A stretch of DNA of 36,571 nt from Acidimicrobiia bacterium (GTDB taxonomy: Bacteria; Actinomycetota; Acidimicrobiia; Spongiisociales; UBA5794): positions 1-36,571 of the forward strand of contig JASJEG010000029.1 in assembly GCA_030064765.1 (NCBI GenBank), read 5' to 3'. The position numbers and the translations under genes were made by a program. Position 1 is the stretch's first letter; each line of letters opens with the position of its first letter. Positions 24,635 to 32,830 of this stretch are shown here, piece after piece. The notes below the pieces were generated by a model, which was given only the letters and a program-made list of their open reading frames with translations, searched no databases and was not told the DNA's origin.

Positions 24635-27316
24635 GTGAAGAGATCGTTATCTCTTTTGAGTGCGCTGGCCTTGGTAGTACCGCTGCTGGCGCTAGGGCCT
24701 GCGGCAGGGGCCGCGGCCGATTCTGTGGATTTCTACACAACTCTATCCGGTGCCAACGAGACGACACCGGTGACAACCGACGCGTCCGGTGCGGCCGGAT
24801 TTTCGTGGAGTACCGACGGCACCAGTCTCGATTACGTAGTGATCGTGAACAAGCTGGTTGACGCAACCGGAGCCCACATCCATAGCGGTGCCGCCGGAAC
24901 CGACGGCCCGGTATTGGCAAGCTTGTTCGGGCCCCATACGGGTAAGGATGTCGACGGCATCCTGCGGCGCGGCACCATCACGGAGTCCGACCTGGCTTCC
25001 GGCACGATGGCCGACCTCGCACTGGCGATGCGCAACGGTACGACCTATGTGAACGTTCACACCGTTGCCAACCCAGCGGGAGAAATCCGGGGCCAGATCG
25101 AGGGTCTAGCAACATTCACCGGCGACCGTTTCACTGACGACGATGGCAACGTGCATGAGACCAACATCGAGCTGATCGCCGCCGCCGGGATAACCGCCGG
25201 CAACAACCCGCCGGCCAACGATGAGTTCGGCCCGGATGATCCGGTGACCCGTGGTCAAATGGCAGCGTTCCTGACCCGTGCCCTGGGTCTACCAGCGGCT
25301 GCCACCGACTACTTCACCGATGACGACGCTTCGATCTTCGAGGACGACATCAATGCGGTAGCGGCAGCCGGGATCACTGCCGGGTGTAACCCGCCCGCCA
25401 ACGACAACTACTGCCCGGACGACAGTGTGACTCGAGGTCAGATGGCGACCTTCTTGGCACGTGCGTTGGGTCTGGAGGCTGCTCCGCTGGATCTGTTCAC
25501 CGACGACTCGACCAGTGTCCACGAGGCGAACATCAACGCCATTCGCTGGGCAGGGGTCACCGTCGGCTGCAACCCGCCGGCGGCAGACCGCTTCTGTGTC
25601 AACGACAGCATCACGCGGGCGCAGATGGCGACGTTCCTGGCGCGGACCTTCGGGTGGAGTGCCCTCGATCCGCTGCTGGCTCTGACGATCATGCACAACA
25701 ACGACGGCGAGTCCGAGCTGCTCGATGACGACGGTGTTGGCGGTGTTGCCCGCTTCCAGACCGTTCTCGACGATGTGCGCACGGCAACCGCAGGGAACGA
25801 GATCGGCACGATCTTGGTCTCTTCCGGCGACAACTTCCTGGCTGGACCGGAGTTCAGCGCCAGCGAGGCGCTGGGTACGTGGTTCGATCCAATTGCCCTA
25901 GAGGCGTTCGACTACGACGCCATTGCGCTGGGCAATCACGACTTCGACTTCGGTCCGGATGTGCTCGAGGAGTTCATCAACGCCTACACGTCGCCGCCGC
26001 CCTACGTGAGCTCGAACCTCGACTTCACCAACGAACCGGGGCTCAATGCGCTCGTTACGGCGGGGACGATCAAGCCGAGCACGATGGTCGAGGTCAACGG
26101 CTACAAGATCGGCATCGTGGGAGCTACCACGCCGGCGATCACTTCGATCTCGAGCCCGCGCGATGTGATCGTCGACACGGATGTGGCGGGCAACATCCAG
26201 ACAGAGATCGATCTGCTCGAAGGAGCAGGTGCTCAGATCATCATTGTCATCAGCCATCTGCAAGATGTGGATGAGGACGCAGCGCTGGCAGCCGAGCTGT
26301 CCGGTGTAGACGTGATGATTGCTGGCGGTGGTGACGAGCTACTGGCCAACGCCGACACCATGCTCATTCCCGGCGATGAAGAAGACCTGTTCGGTCCGTA
26401 TCCGATCTACGCCGACAATGCCGACGGCATGAAGGTTCCGATCGTTACGACCAGCGGCCAATACCGCTACTTGGGCAACCTCACAGTGGCGTTCACCTCC
26501 AACGGAACGCTCGCAGGTGTGGACACCGGCAGCGGTCCGATCGCTGTGATGGGCCAAGACCAGGATGCGACGCTGCTGGCTGACGTGGAGACCCCGGTCG
26601 CCAATCATCTCTCGGGACTGGCAACCACGGTGATTGGGACATCTGAGGTGGCGCTCGACGGGCGCCGGAGCACCGTGCGGACGATGGAGTCGAATCTCGG
26701 CAACCTGGCTGCGGACTCGTTGCTGTGGCAGGCAGGCGAGCTCGCGGCAAGTTTCGGCGTAGCGGTTCCTGATGTGGCCCTGCAGAACGGCGGTGGGATG
26801 CGCAACGATGCCATCATCCCCGCCGGCAACATCACCGAGCTGGACACGTTCGATGTGCTGCCGTTCCCGAACTTCGTCACTGTGATCCCGGATATCCCGC
26901 GGGCGCAGTTCAAGGAGATTCTGGAGAATGCGGTCTCGCAGGTCGAGAACGTGAGCGGTCGGTTTGCCCAGGTCGCTGGTTTCACCTTCACCTATGACCC
27001 AGATGGCACGGCACAGGTGGTCGACGACGACGGGAACGTTCTCACCGCCGGCACCCGGGTCACAGAGGTGACCCTGGAGGGCGGAACGCAGATCGTCACC
27101 GGCGGCAACGTCGTCGCTGGGGCCGACCTGACGATCGCCACGATCGACTTCCTGGCAAGGGGCGGCGATCAGTATCCGTACCGGGATGCGCCGATCACGC
27201 TCCTTGGTGTCAGCTATCAGCAAGCGCTGAGCAACTACATCCAGGACGAGCTCGGCGGCACCATCGGCGCTGCCGACTATCCCGAGGGTGGCGAAGGGAG
27301 GATCACGGCCCTCTGA
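24635..27316 (+). CDS. Surface protein: CHRD domain, three SLH repeats and 5'-nucleotidase
   Basis: The 893-residue precursor starts at a GTG after GGAGGAAGGGG and has a signal peptide cleaved near AGA/AAA (about 27). Residues 32-157 are a CHRD domain (HIHSGAAGTDGPV, NPAGEIRGQI). Three SLH repeats follow at about 162-219, 225-282 and 288-342, which should hold the protein in the wall or S-layer. The metallophosphatase domain (349-620) has TIMHNNDGES, SSGDNF, GNHDFDFG (433-440) and VISHLQ. The usual GHxH is replaced by IAGGGDELL. A 5'-nucleotidase C-terminal domain (about 660-850; NLGNLAADSLL, QNGGGMRND) completes it. It probably releases phosphate from nucleotides outside the cell. A strong terminator follows. 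Confidence 0.9.
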   Translation: MKRSLSLLSALALVVPLLALGPAAGAAADSVDFYTTLSGANETTPVTTDASGAAGFSWSTDGTSLDYVVIVNKLVDATGAHIHSGAAGTDGPVLASLFGPHTGKDVDGILRRGTITESDLASGTMADLALAMRNGTTYVNVHTVANPAGEIRGQIEGLATFTGDRFTDDDGNVHETNIELIAAAGITAGNNPPANDEFGPDDPVTRGQMAAFLTRALGLPAAATDYFTDDDASIFEDDINAVAAAGITAGCNPPANDNYCPDDSVTRGQMATFLARALGLEAAPLDLFTDDSTSVHEANINAIRWAGVTVGCNPPAADRFCVNDSITRAQMATFLARTFGWSALDPLLALTIMHNNDGESELLDDDGVGGVARFQTVLDDVRTATAGNEIGTILVSSGDNFLAGPEFSASEALGTWFDPIALEAFDYDAIALGNHDFDFGPDVLEEFINAYTSPPPYVSSNLDFTNEPGLNALVTAGTIKPSTMVEVNGYKIGIVGATTPAITSISSPRDVIVDTDVAGNIQTEIDLLEGAGAQIIIVISHLQDVDEDAALAAELSGVDVMIAGGGDELLANADTMLIPGDEEDLFGPYPIYADNADGMKVPIVTTSGQYRYLGNLTVAFTSNGTLAGVDTGSGPIAVMGQDQDATLLADVETPVANHLSGLATTVIGTSEVALDGRRSTVRTMESNLGNLAADSLLWQAGELAASFGVAVPDVALQNGGGMRNDAIIPAGNITELDTFDVLPFPNFVTVIPDIPRAQFKEILENAVSQVENVSGRFAQVAGFTFTYDPDGTAQVVDDDGNVLTAGTRVTEVTLEGGTQIVTGGNVVAGADLTIATIDFLARGGDQYPYRDAPITLLGVSYQQALSNYIQDELGGTIGAADYPEGGEGRITAL

Positions 27317-27332
27317 GAAGACTTGTCGAAGC

Positions 27333-27365
27333 GAGGGGGTGGCGCGCTGCCGGCGCCGCCCCCTC
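27333..27365 (+). terminator. GC-rich hairpin terminator after the nucleotidase gene
   Basis: GAGGGGGTGGCGC and GCGCCGCCCCCTC form a 13-bp stem with one G-U pair and a 7-nt loop, starting 16 nt after the stop codon. A short TTT follows. Confidence 0.8.
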
Positions 27366-27436
27366 CGCCATTTCTGCAACTCGAGCTGGTCTCATTGGGG
27401 GACCGCATTGCCGTGCGAGGAGTCAGGCTTCACCTC

Positions 27437-27442
27437 TACAGT
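27437..27442 (+). promoter_or_regulatory. -10 box TACAGT for leaderless mRNA
   Basis: TACAGT is 7 nt before the ATG at 27450. No Shine-Dalgarno sequence is present, and this placement fixes the start of the unknown protein. Confidence 0.45.
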
Positions 27443-27449
27443 GTCGATC

Positions 27450-27872
27450 ATGGATGCGATGGTCGCAGTTGAGATCCCGCTGGTCGGGGACAACCGTCAC
27501 AAGAACTGGGCGAAGGTCATCGCGCATGTTGACGAAGCCAAGTCGTCCGGATGGGCTTTCGACGGCGAGTTCATCGCCGCCGGCGGTGTCCAGGATGTCC
27601 CGGTCGGCTCGGTAGTGATGGTCTATGGCGAGCGGGGTTCGCGTGCCAACCCTCAGATCGAGGCCCGGGTTTATACGGCAAACGCCGACGGCACGCTAAC
27701 GCATGAGCAGACAGCGACGGGGCGGGCGTGGGCACGGACGCTGCGCGACCGAGTATCAGAGCTGCTGGAGCAAACCGCGAACAATCCGCCCCAGCAAATC
27801 GAGTGGGATCCGGCAATCATGAGGTACAGCGACGACGCCATCCGCGAAGAAGCACAGCGGCGCGGCCTGTAG
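27450..27872 (+). CDS. Conserved-looking hypothetical protein (140 aa)
   Basis: I do not recognise the family. The protein is soluble and has no signal peptide, membrane segment or cysteine. The N-terminal half, about 1-90, looks like alternating strands and short helices (VAVEIPLVGDNRHKNWAKVI, GSVVMVYGERGSRANPQIEARVYTA), then a helix rich in Arg/Glu (about 95-112), and the tail ends in EEAQRRGL. The start is set by a TACAGT box 7 nt upstream; the frame is open further upstream but lacks support. The alpha/beta hydrolase begins 9 nt after the stop with its ribosome site overlapping the stop codon, so the two are probably co-transcribed. Confidence 0.7.
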   Translation: MDAMVAVEIPLVGDNRHKNWAKVIAHVDEAKSSGWAFDGEFIAAGGVQDVPVGSVVMVYGERGSRANPQIEARVYTANADGTLTHEQTATGRAWARTLRDRVSELLEQTANNPPQQIEWDPAIMRYSDDAIREEAQRRGL

Positions 27873-27881
27873 GAGGGAACC

Positions 27882-28682
27882 ATGCCTTACGCAGAGGTCA
27901 ACGGGACACGACTGCACATCCGACAGAGTGGGGAAGGGCCGGTTGCGCTGTTCATACACGGCTTCCCGCTCGATTCTTCGATGTGGATCGAACAGCTCGA
28001 GGATCTCGGATCGCTGCGCCGCTGTATCGCGGTCGATCTGCGTGGTTTCGGTCGTTCGGCTCCTGTAACGGGAGCCCCGTTGACGATGGAGCAACACGCC
28101 GACGATGTAGCGGCTGTGCTCGACCTCGTCTCGGCCGAGCAGGCTGACATAGTCGGACTCTCGATGGGTGGCTATGTGGCGATGGCTTTTGCCGACATGT
28201 ATCCGGACCGGGTTCGTTCGCTGGCATTGATCGACACTCGGTCCGGTGCCGACTCAGAAGAAGCCAAAGCCGGCCGCAACGCGATGGCTGAGCGTTTGAT
28301 CGACGAGGGCCGTATCGCCATCGCCGAGGCAATGGAAAGCGGTTTGCTCGCACCGCAAGCGACGATTGCCGTTCGGGCCAGACTGCGATCGATGGTCGAG
28401 GCCTGTCCCTATGAGACCATCGTGGGTGCGCTTGGCGGGATGAGGGATCGGCCCGATCGCACCGCCATCCTGCGCTCGGTTTCGGTACCGGCGGCAGTGA
28501 TCGTCGGCGAGCAGGATGCCGTTACTCCGCCAACCGAGGCGGAGGCGATGGCAGTAGCTCTGCCGGATGCCGCCCTCACCATCGTGCCCGGCGCCGGGCA
28601 CATGGCCCCAGTCGAACAGCCCGCCGCTGTCAACGAGGCGCTGCGCATCCTCCTGGCACGCGCCAGCGGACAAGTCGACTGA
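27882..28682 (+). CDS. Alpha/beta hydrolase
   Basis: The 266-residue enzyme has the full catalytic set: nucleophile Ser94 in GLSMGG, Asp212 in GEQDAVTPP, and His240 in GAGHMAPVEQP. The oxyanion region is IHGFPLDSSMW, and VDLRGFGRS is the usual strand-loop after it. It resembles 3-oxoadipate enol-lactonase/haloperoxidase-like hydrolases, but the substrate cannot be told. AGGAGGGAA lies just before the ATG and overlaps the stop of the preceding gene. The MFS transporter gene follows after 37 nt on the same strand, so a small operon is likely. Confidence 0.87.
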   Translation: MPYAEVNGTRLHIRQSGEGPVALFIHGFPLDSSMWIEQLEDLGSLRRCIAVDLRGFGRSAPVTGAPLTMEQHADDVAAVLDLVSAEQADIVGLSMGGYVAMAFADMYPDRVRSLALIDTRSGADSEEAKAGRNAMAERLIDEGRIAIAEAMESGLLAPQATIAVRARLRSMVEACPYETIVGALGGMRDRPDRTAILRSVSVPAAVIVGEQDAVTPPTEAEAMAVALPDAALTIVPGAGHMAPVEQPAAVNEALRILLARASGQVD

Positions 28683-28719
28683 GTTACCCTCTGGCACCAA
28701 CGGGACGAGGGAGAGCGGC

Positions 28720-30039
28720 TTGAAGAACGACGAGCGCACCATCTTCGGATGGGCAATGTATGACTGGGCGAATTCGGCCTACATCACCATTTTCGGGGCC
28801 GTGATTGGGGCGTTCTTCACCGGCACCATCATGCCGGATGATCGCTACTGGGGCCTTTCTGGCGAAGCGCTGTTCTCGATACTGGTGGGCATCGGCAGCA
28901 TCCTCCTCATGCTCGCCATGCCGGTGCTCGGAGCGATGGCCGACTATGCGGAAGCCAAGAAACGCTATCTCCGCAGCTTCATGATCCTGGGATCGGCTTT
29001 TGTGCTGATAACCCCGTTCATCCCGGACGGCCAGGTCCCACTGTTCTTGCTGGTAACGCTGGTCGGCCAGTTCGGGTTTGTGGCCGCCAATGTCTTCTAC
29101 GACGGTTTCCTGCCCGAGATCGCCACAGACGAGACGATCGACAAAGTCTCGTCGAAGGGCTTTGCTCTCGGCTATCTGGGTGGCGGCCTCTATCTGGTCG
29201 TTGCCCTCGCACTGATCATGTTCTCCAGCGACGAAGCCGGCGCCACGCTCACCGAGAGTCTGGCGGCTCGCATCGGGATCTTCGGGTCGGGGATCTGGTG
29301 GATCGGCTTCTCCATATTCTCGCTGAGCCGGCTTCCCGCGGACGGGCCCTCACCCGAGGAGCAGATGTCGCTGGCGGACTATATCGCCATCGGATTCGGG
29401 CGGACCGTAAGCACCACGCGCAAACTGAGGAAGTTCCCCCAACTGCTCTTGTTCGTGGTTGCCTTCATCATCTACAACTCCGGTACCGGAACAGTGATCG
29501 CCGTCTCCGGGCCCTACGCCGAAGACACATTGAATCTGGAGCTGGAGACGATCGCGCTGGCATTCCTGATCGTGCAGTTCATCGCATTCTTTGGTGCCCT
29601 CATGTTTGGCGCAATCGCCGGCCGTACCGGCCCGAAGCGGGCTGTGATGATCACGCTCGTTGTCTGGACGGGCCTAGCGGCCATGGCGTTCTTTCTACCG
29701 GAAGGCTCTGCGGCCGGGTTCCTGCTGCTCGCTGCAATCGTCGGGTTCGTCCTCGGTGGGGTTCAGGCGTTATCTCGCTCGCTGTACGGCACGATGATCC
29801 CGGAGGAAGCTTCGGCCGAGTTCTTCGGGTTCTTCTCAGTGTTCTCCAAGCTCTCCGGCATCGGCCCACTCGTGTTCGGCGCCATCAGTGCCCTGACAGG
29901 ATCCGGGCGCACGGCGATCCTGTCGGTCGCTGCCTTCTTCCTCGTTGGACTAGCTCTGCTGGCGCGGGTCGACATTGCAGAGGCGCGAGCATCGCGGGAG
30001 CGTTGGTCGTTCGAGGGGGCGCTCACCGAGGCCGATTAG
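28720..30039 (+). CDS. UMF1-family (Atg22-like) MFS transporter
   Basis: From a TTG at 28720 with GAGGGAGAG upstream, the protein is 439 residues and starts MKNDERTIFGWAMYDWANSAY; MYDWANSAY is the hallmark of the UMF1/Atg22 branch. About twelve hydrophobic segments are visible. Further family features are VLGAMADYAEAKKRY between the second and third segments and YDGFLPEIA, SSKGFALGYLGGGLYL. In yeast Atg22 exports amino acids from the vacuole; bacterial members are uncharacterised, so the cargo is unknown. The frame upstream of the TTG overlaps the hydrolase gene and is unlikely to be translated. Confidence 0.85.
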   Translation: MKNDERTIFGWAMYDWANSAYITIFGAVIGAFFTGTIMPDDRYWGLSGEALFSILVGIGSILLMLAMPVLGAMADYAEAKKRYLRSFMILGSAFVLITPFIPDGQVPLFLLVTLVGQFGFVAANVFYDGFLPEIATDETIDKVSSKGFALGYLGGGLYLVVALALIMFSSDEAGATLTESLAARIGIFGSGIWWIGFSIFSLSRLPADGPSPEEQMSLADYIAIGFGRTVSTTRKLRKFPQLLLFVVAFIIYNSGTGTVIAVSGPYAEDTLNLELETIALAFLIVQFIAFFGALMFGAIAGRTGPKRAVMITLVVWTGLAAMAFFLPEGSAAGFLLLAAIVGFVLGGVQALSRSLYGTMIPEEASAEFFGFFSVFSKLSGIGPLVFGAISALTGSGRTAILSVAAFFLVGLALLARVDIAEARASRERWSFEGALTEAD

Positions 30040-30068
30040 CCGGTGTCGCGATAGAGCCGCGATTCAGG

Positions 30069-30074
30069 TAGCGT
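30069..30074 (+). promoter_or_regulatory. -10 box TAGCGT for leaderless sugar dehydrogenase mRNA
   Basis: TAGCGT is 7 nt before the ATG at 30082. It is identical in sequence and spacing to the box before the gene at 6723. Confidence 0.5.
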
Positions 30075-30081
30075 CGCTGCG

Positions 30082-31323
30082 ATGCGTCTCTACAAGACCC
30101 TCGCTGTGTTGCTTCTCGTGTTCGCTGCTGCATGTGGCGATCCGAGCGGAACCGCAGACGACGAGCCGACCAGTTCGACCGCTACCACGGTTCCGGTGGA
30201 AACAACACTGCCGCCGTCCAGCGTCCCCGAGACCACTGCTCGTGCTCCGGAAACCACTACTACTGCGACTTCGTCCACGACGACCACGTTGCCCTTGGGC
30301 TCGCTAGACGATCTCGAGATAAGGGCGGTGGAGTTTGCCTCGGGGTTCACCCAGCCGGTCTTTCTCGCCGCAGCTCCGGGTGGTGGGGATGTCTTCGTCG
30401 TTGACCAGCCCGGTGTCATCTGGGTGCTCGGCGAAGAAGAGGTAGGCGTATTCCTCGACATCTCGGCCGATGTTGCATTTGGCGGGGAACAGGGTCTGCT
30501 GGGTCTTGCTTTCCACCCGGATTACGCAGCGAACGGCCTCTTCTATGTTCACTACTCGGGCCGCAACGGGGACACGGTCATCGAGCAGGTGACTGCGGTC
30601 GGGGGTGTTCCCGATCCTGCCACCAGGTCCGAAATACTGCGTGTCGGTCAGCCGGCCGGCAATCACAACGGCGGCATGATCGCGTTCGGGCCCGATGGCC
30701 ACCTCTGGATCGGCCTGGGCGACGGCGGGGGAGCGAACGATCAGTTCGGCCAGGGGCAGCGCGCCGACACGCTTCTCGGCGCGATGTTGCGGATCGCAGT
30801 TGGTCCGCAAATCGAGGGCTACACCGTTCCGCCCGGAAACCTGGAAGCGGAGGTATGGGCAATCGGGTTGCGTAACCCGTGGCGCTGGGCGTTTGATGGA
30901 GACGATCTGTGGATAGGCGACGTTGGCCAGAATCGGATCGAAGAGGTCAGTCTCGTCAACTGGACGGCAGGCAACCCCAACTTCGGTTGGTCGATCATGG
31001 AAGGCACGGAGTGTTTCGAGCGGAGTGAATGTGACCGTTCGGGACTGATTCTCCCGCTCTATGAGTATCCTCACTCGGACGGGTGCTCGATCACGGGCGG
31101 GGTTGTCTACCGCGGAGCTGCGATGCCCGAGCTGGCAGGGCATTTTCTGTTTGCGGACTACTGCTCCGGCTGGGTACGGAGTGTCGACAAGGCCGGCGAT
31201 GTGCGGGAATGGCTTCCAGTAGGCAGCATCAGCACGATTACGTCATTCGGCGTCGGATCGGACGGGGAGGCCTATGTGCTCTCGGCCGGCGGAACGGTCT
31301 ACCGGCTGCAGCGCGCCCCCTAG
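30082..31323 (+). CDS. PQQ-type sugar dehydrogenase (GSDH/Asd-like) lipoprotein
   Basis: The 413-residue precursor has a lipobox FAAAC (Cys18), then a Thr/Ser/Pro-rich linker (to about 72), then a six-bladed propeller. Family motifs are GLLGLAFHPDY, AGNHNGGMIAFGPDGHLWIGLGDGG, VWAIGLRNPWRWAFD, GDVGQNRIEEV and GGVVYRGAAMPELAGHFLFADYCSG. In soluble glucose dehydrogenase the His of LAFHP and the Asn/Arg of GLRNPWR help bind PQQ and substrate, so oxidation of a sugar or aldose outside the membrane is likely. PQQ synthesis genes are not in the window. Some homologues (HHIP-like) lack activity, so this is a family call. Confidence 0.85.
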   Translation: MRLYKTLAVLLLVFAAACGDPSGTADDEPTSSTATTVPVETTLPPSSVPETTARAPETTTTATSSTTTTLPLGSLDDLEIRAVEFASGFTQPVFLAAAPGGGDVFVVDQPGVIWVLGEEEVGVFLDISADVAFGGEQGLLGLAFHPDYAANGLFYVHYSGRNGDTVIEQVTAVGGVPDPATRSEILRVGQPAGNHNGGMIAFGPDGHLWIGLGDGGGANDQFGQGQRADTLLGAMLRIAVGPQIEGYTVPPGNLEAEVWAIGLRNPWRWAFDGDDLWIGDVGQNRIEEVSLVNWTAGNPNFGWSIMEGTECFERSECDRSGLILPLYEYPHSDGCSITGGVVYRGAAMPELAGHFLFADYCSGWVRSVDKAGDVREWLPVGSISTITSFGVGSDGEAYVLSAGGTVYRLQRAP

Positions 31324-31344
31324 CGAATCATGGATCGCTCGGTG

Positions 31345-31992
31345 CTACTCGAGATCGTCGATGCCATCGATCGCAGCGCGAAACGCGGCGGCCTCCGCAC
31401 GCCGGGTCATGTCGAGCTTGTGAAGTAGGGCGGACACATAGTTCTTGACGGTCTTCTCCGCCAAGCTCAGTTCATCGGCGATCTGCCGGTTGGTCAAACC
31501 GTCGGCAATGAGCGACAGCACCCGTCTTTCCTGCGGAGAAAGGCGCCGGAGGCGTTCTGCTAGGTGCGCTTCGGCACCGCCGCCATCGAGCGCTGCCTGA
31601 GCCCGGTTGTCGATCACCAGCTCCTCTCCCTGCATGACGCGGCGGATGGTATCTACCAGCGAGCTCAACGCCATTCGCTTGATGACGTAGCCCGACGCTC
31701 CAGCCTCGATCGATGAGCGCAGCAGATCCAGATCGGCGTATGTCGTGAACATCACCACCCGAATCGCCGGGTTGGCTTCTTTGATCGTTCGGCAAGCATC
31801 GATACCCGAGCAATCGTTGAGCCGGATGTCCATCAACACGACGTCGGGTTGCAGGGTGGCGGCTGCGTCTACTGCCTCCTCGCAGTTGCCGGCCTCGCCT
31901 ACCAGCGTCATGTCATGCTGGCTGTCTATGAATGAGGCAACGCCCGCGCGCACCACATAATGATCGTCGACGACGAGTACCCGTATTGCCAT
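31345..31992 (-). CDS. NarL/DevR-family response regulator (second copy)
   Basis: The 215-residue protein (ATG at 31992; an in-frame TTG lies three codons earlier) has a receiver domain with VVDDH, phospho-acceptor Asp55 in LMDIRLND, Thr in VVMFTTYAD and Lys in GYVIKRM. Its LuxR-type HTH reads LSPQERRVLSLIADGLTNRQIADELSLAEKTVKNYVSALLHKL. The recognition helix keeps KTVKNY, the same Lys-x-x-Lys-Asn that contacts DNA in mycobacterial DosR. It lies 53 nt downstream of the DevR-like gene on the same strand, so the two are probably one transcript, and it may share target sites or form heterodimers (inference). It converges with the sugar dehydrogenase gene. Confidence 0.88.
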   Translation of the reverse strand: MAIRVLVVDDHYVVRAGVASFIDSQHDMTLVGEAGNCEEAVDAAATLQPDVVLMDIRLNDCSGIDACRTIKEANPAIRVVMFTTYADLDLLRSSIEAGASGYVIKRMALSSLVDTIRRVMQGEELVIDNRAQAALDGGGAEAHLAERLRRLSPQERRVLSLIADGLTNRQIADELSLAEKTVKNYVSALLHKLDMTRRAEAAAFRAAIDGIDDLE

Positions 31993-32045
31993 TGCATGCA
32001 AGACCCTACTGCGCCCACGACTCGCCTCGTCCCATCAGAGTATTG

Positions 32046-32714
32046 CTACTCGTCGATCCAGTCTTCGGGCGGGTACTTGGCCTCGCGGTCGGCTATGCGG
32101 CGCGCCATGTAGGCGGCCGCCTCGTTGCGGTTTCGCAGGCCGAGCTTGGCAAGGAGGCGAGAGATGTAGTTCTTGACGGTCTTCTCAGCTAGGAAGACCC
32201 GGTCGGCTATCTCACGGTTGGTCAGCCCGTCGGCAATCAGCTCCAAGATTCGGACCTCGCGCTCCGACAACTGGGAGAAGACGGGATCGCCCACGCTCTG
32301 ACCGCGGATCTGATTGAACAGCTTGGCGGTTGCCGCTGGATCGATAACGGAGGCGCCCTCACACACGGAACGAACTGCGTCGACGATTCGGTCGCCATCT
32401 ATGCGCTTCACGAGATACCCCGACGCGCCGGCCAAGATCGCCTCGTGCACGGTCTCCTCGTCGACGTGTGACGACAGCATGAGCACCTTGATCTCCGGGA
32501 AGCGCTCGACAATGGTGCGGCAAGCAGCGACTCCGCTCATATCCGGGAGCCGCACGTCCATGACGACGACGTCGGGCGAGTCGTACCCGGCGCGCCGGAT
32601 GGCAGAGGCCCCGCTAGCCGCTTCGCCGGCGACCTCGATGTCATCCTGGGAAGTCAGCAGGGCACGAAGGCCTTCCCGCACGACCGGATGATCGTCAACA
32701 ACCAGAACTCGCAA
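32046..32714 (-). CDS. devR: DevR/DosR-like response regulator
   Basis: A TTG at 32714 preceded by AGAGGA gives a 222-residue protein starting MRVLVVDDHPVVREGL; longer frames upstream have no family support. The receiver carries Asp53 in VMDVRLPDMSG and Lys in GYLVKRID. AILAGASGYLVK and the HTH LTNREIADRVFLAEKTVKNY followed by ISRLLAKLG are very close to mycobacterial DosR, including the DNA-contacting Lys-x-x-Lys-Asn. In mycobacteria this regulator drives the hypoxia/NO dormancy regulon. It is divergent from the DevS-like kinase, its probable partner, across 116 bp. Confidence 0.88.
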   Translation of the reverse strand: MRVLVVDDHPVVREGLRALLTSQDDIEVAGEAASGASAIRRAGYDSPDVVVMDVRLPDMSGVAACRTIVERFPEIKVLMLSSHVDEETVHEAILAGASGYLVKRIDGDRIVDAVRSVCEGASVIDPAATAKLFNQIRGQSVGDPVFSQLSEREVRILELIADGLTNREIADRVFLAEKTVKNYISRLLAKLGLRNRNEAAAYMARRIADREAKYPPEDWIDE

Positions 32715-32786
32715 TTTGAATCCTCTCGCTTCGCACACGCTAACGAAGGACGCAATCGGAAGAATCCGCCCAATCGCCCCACCCCA

Positions 32787-32802
32787 GGGGCCGTTCGGCC
32801 CC
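32787..32802. promoter_or_regulatory. Palindrome GGGGCCG-TT-CGGCCCC between devR and the kinase
   Basis: This 7-bp perfect dyad lies in the divergent promoter, 28 nt before the kinase start. The outer GGG...CCC recalls the DosR box, but the inner bases and spacing differ. It may be an operator for another factor or for autoregulation. Confidence 0.4.
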
Positions 32803-32817
32803 AAACCAGTGGACGAG

Positions 32818-32823
32818 TATCGT
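32818..32823 (+). promoter_or_regulatory. -10 box TATCGT for leaderless kinase mRNA
   Basis: TATCGT is 7 nt before the ATG at 32831. This favours that ATG over the GTG at 32822, which would fall inside the promoter box. Confidence 0.5.
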
Positions 32824-32830
32824 GCCCCGC

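Noticed and set aside
30047-30063. Hairpin TCGCG/CGCGA after the MFS transporter gene as a terminator
   Set aside because: The stem is only 5 bp with no T-tract; it overlaps the promoter region of the next gene.
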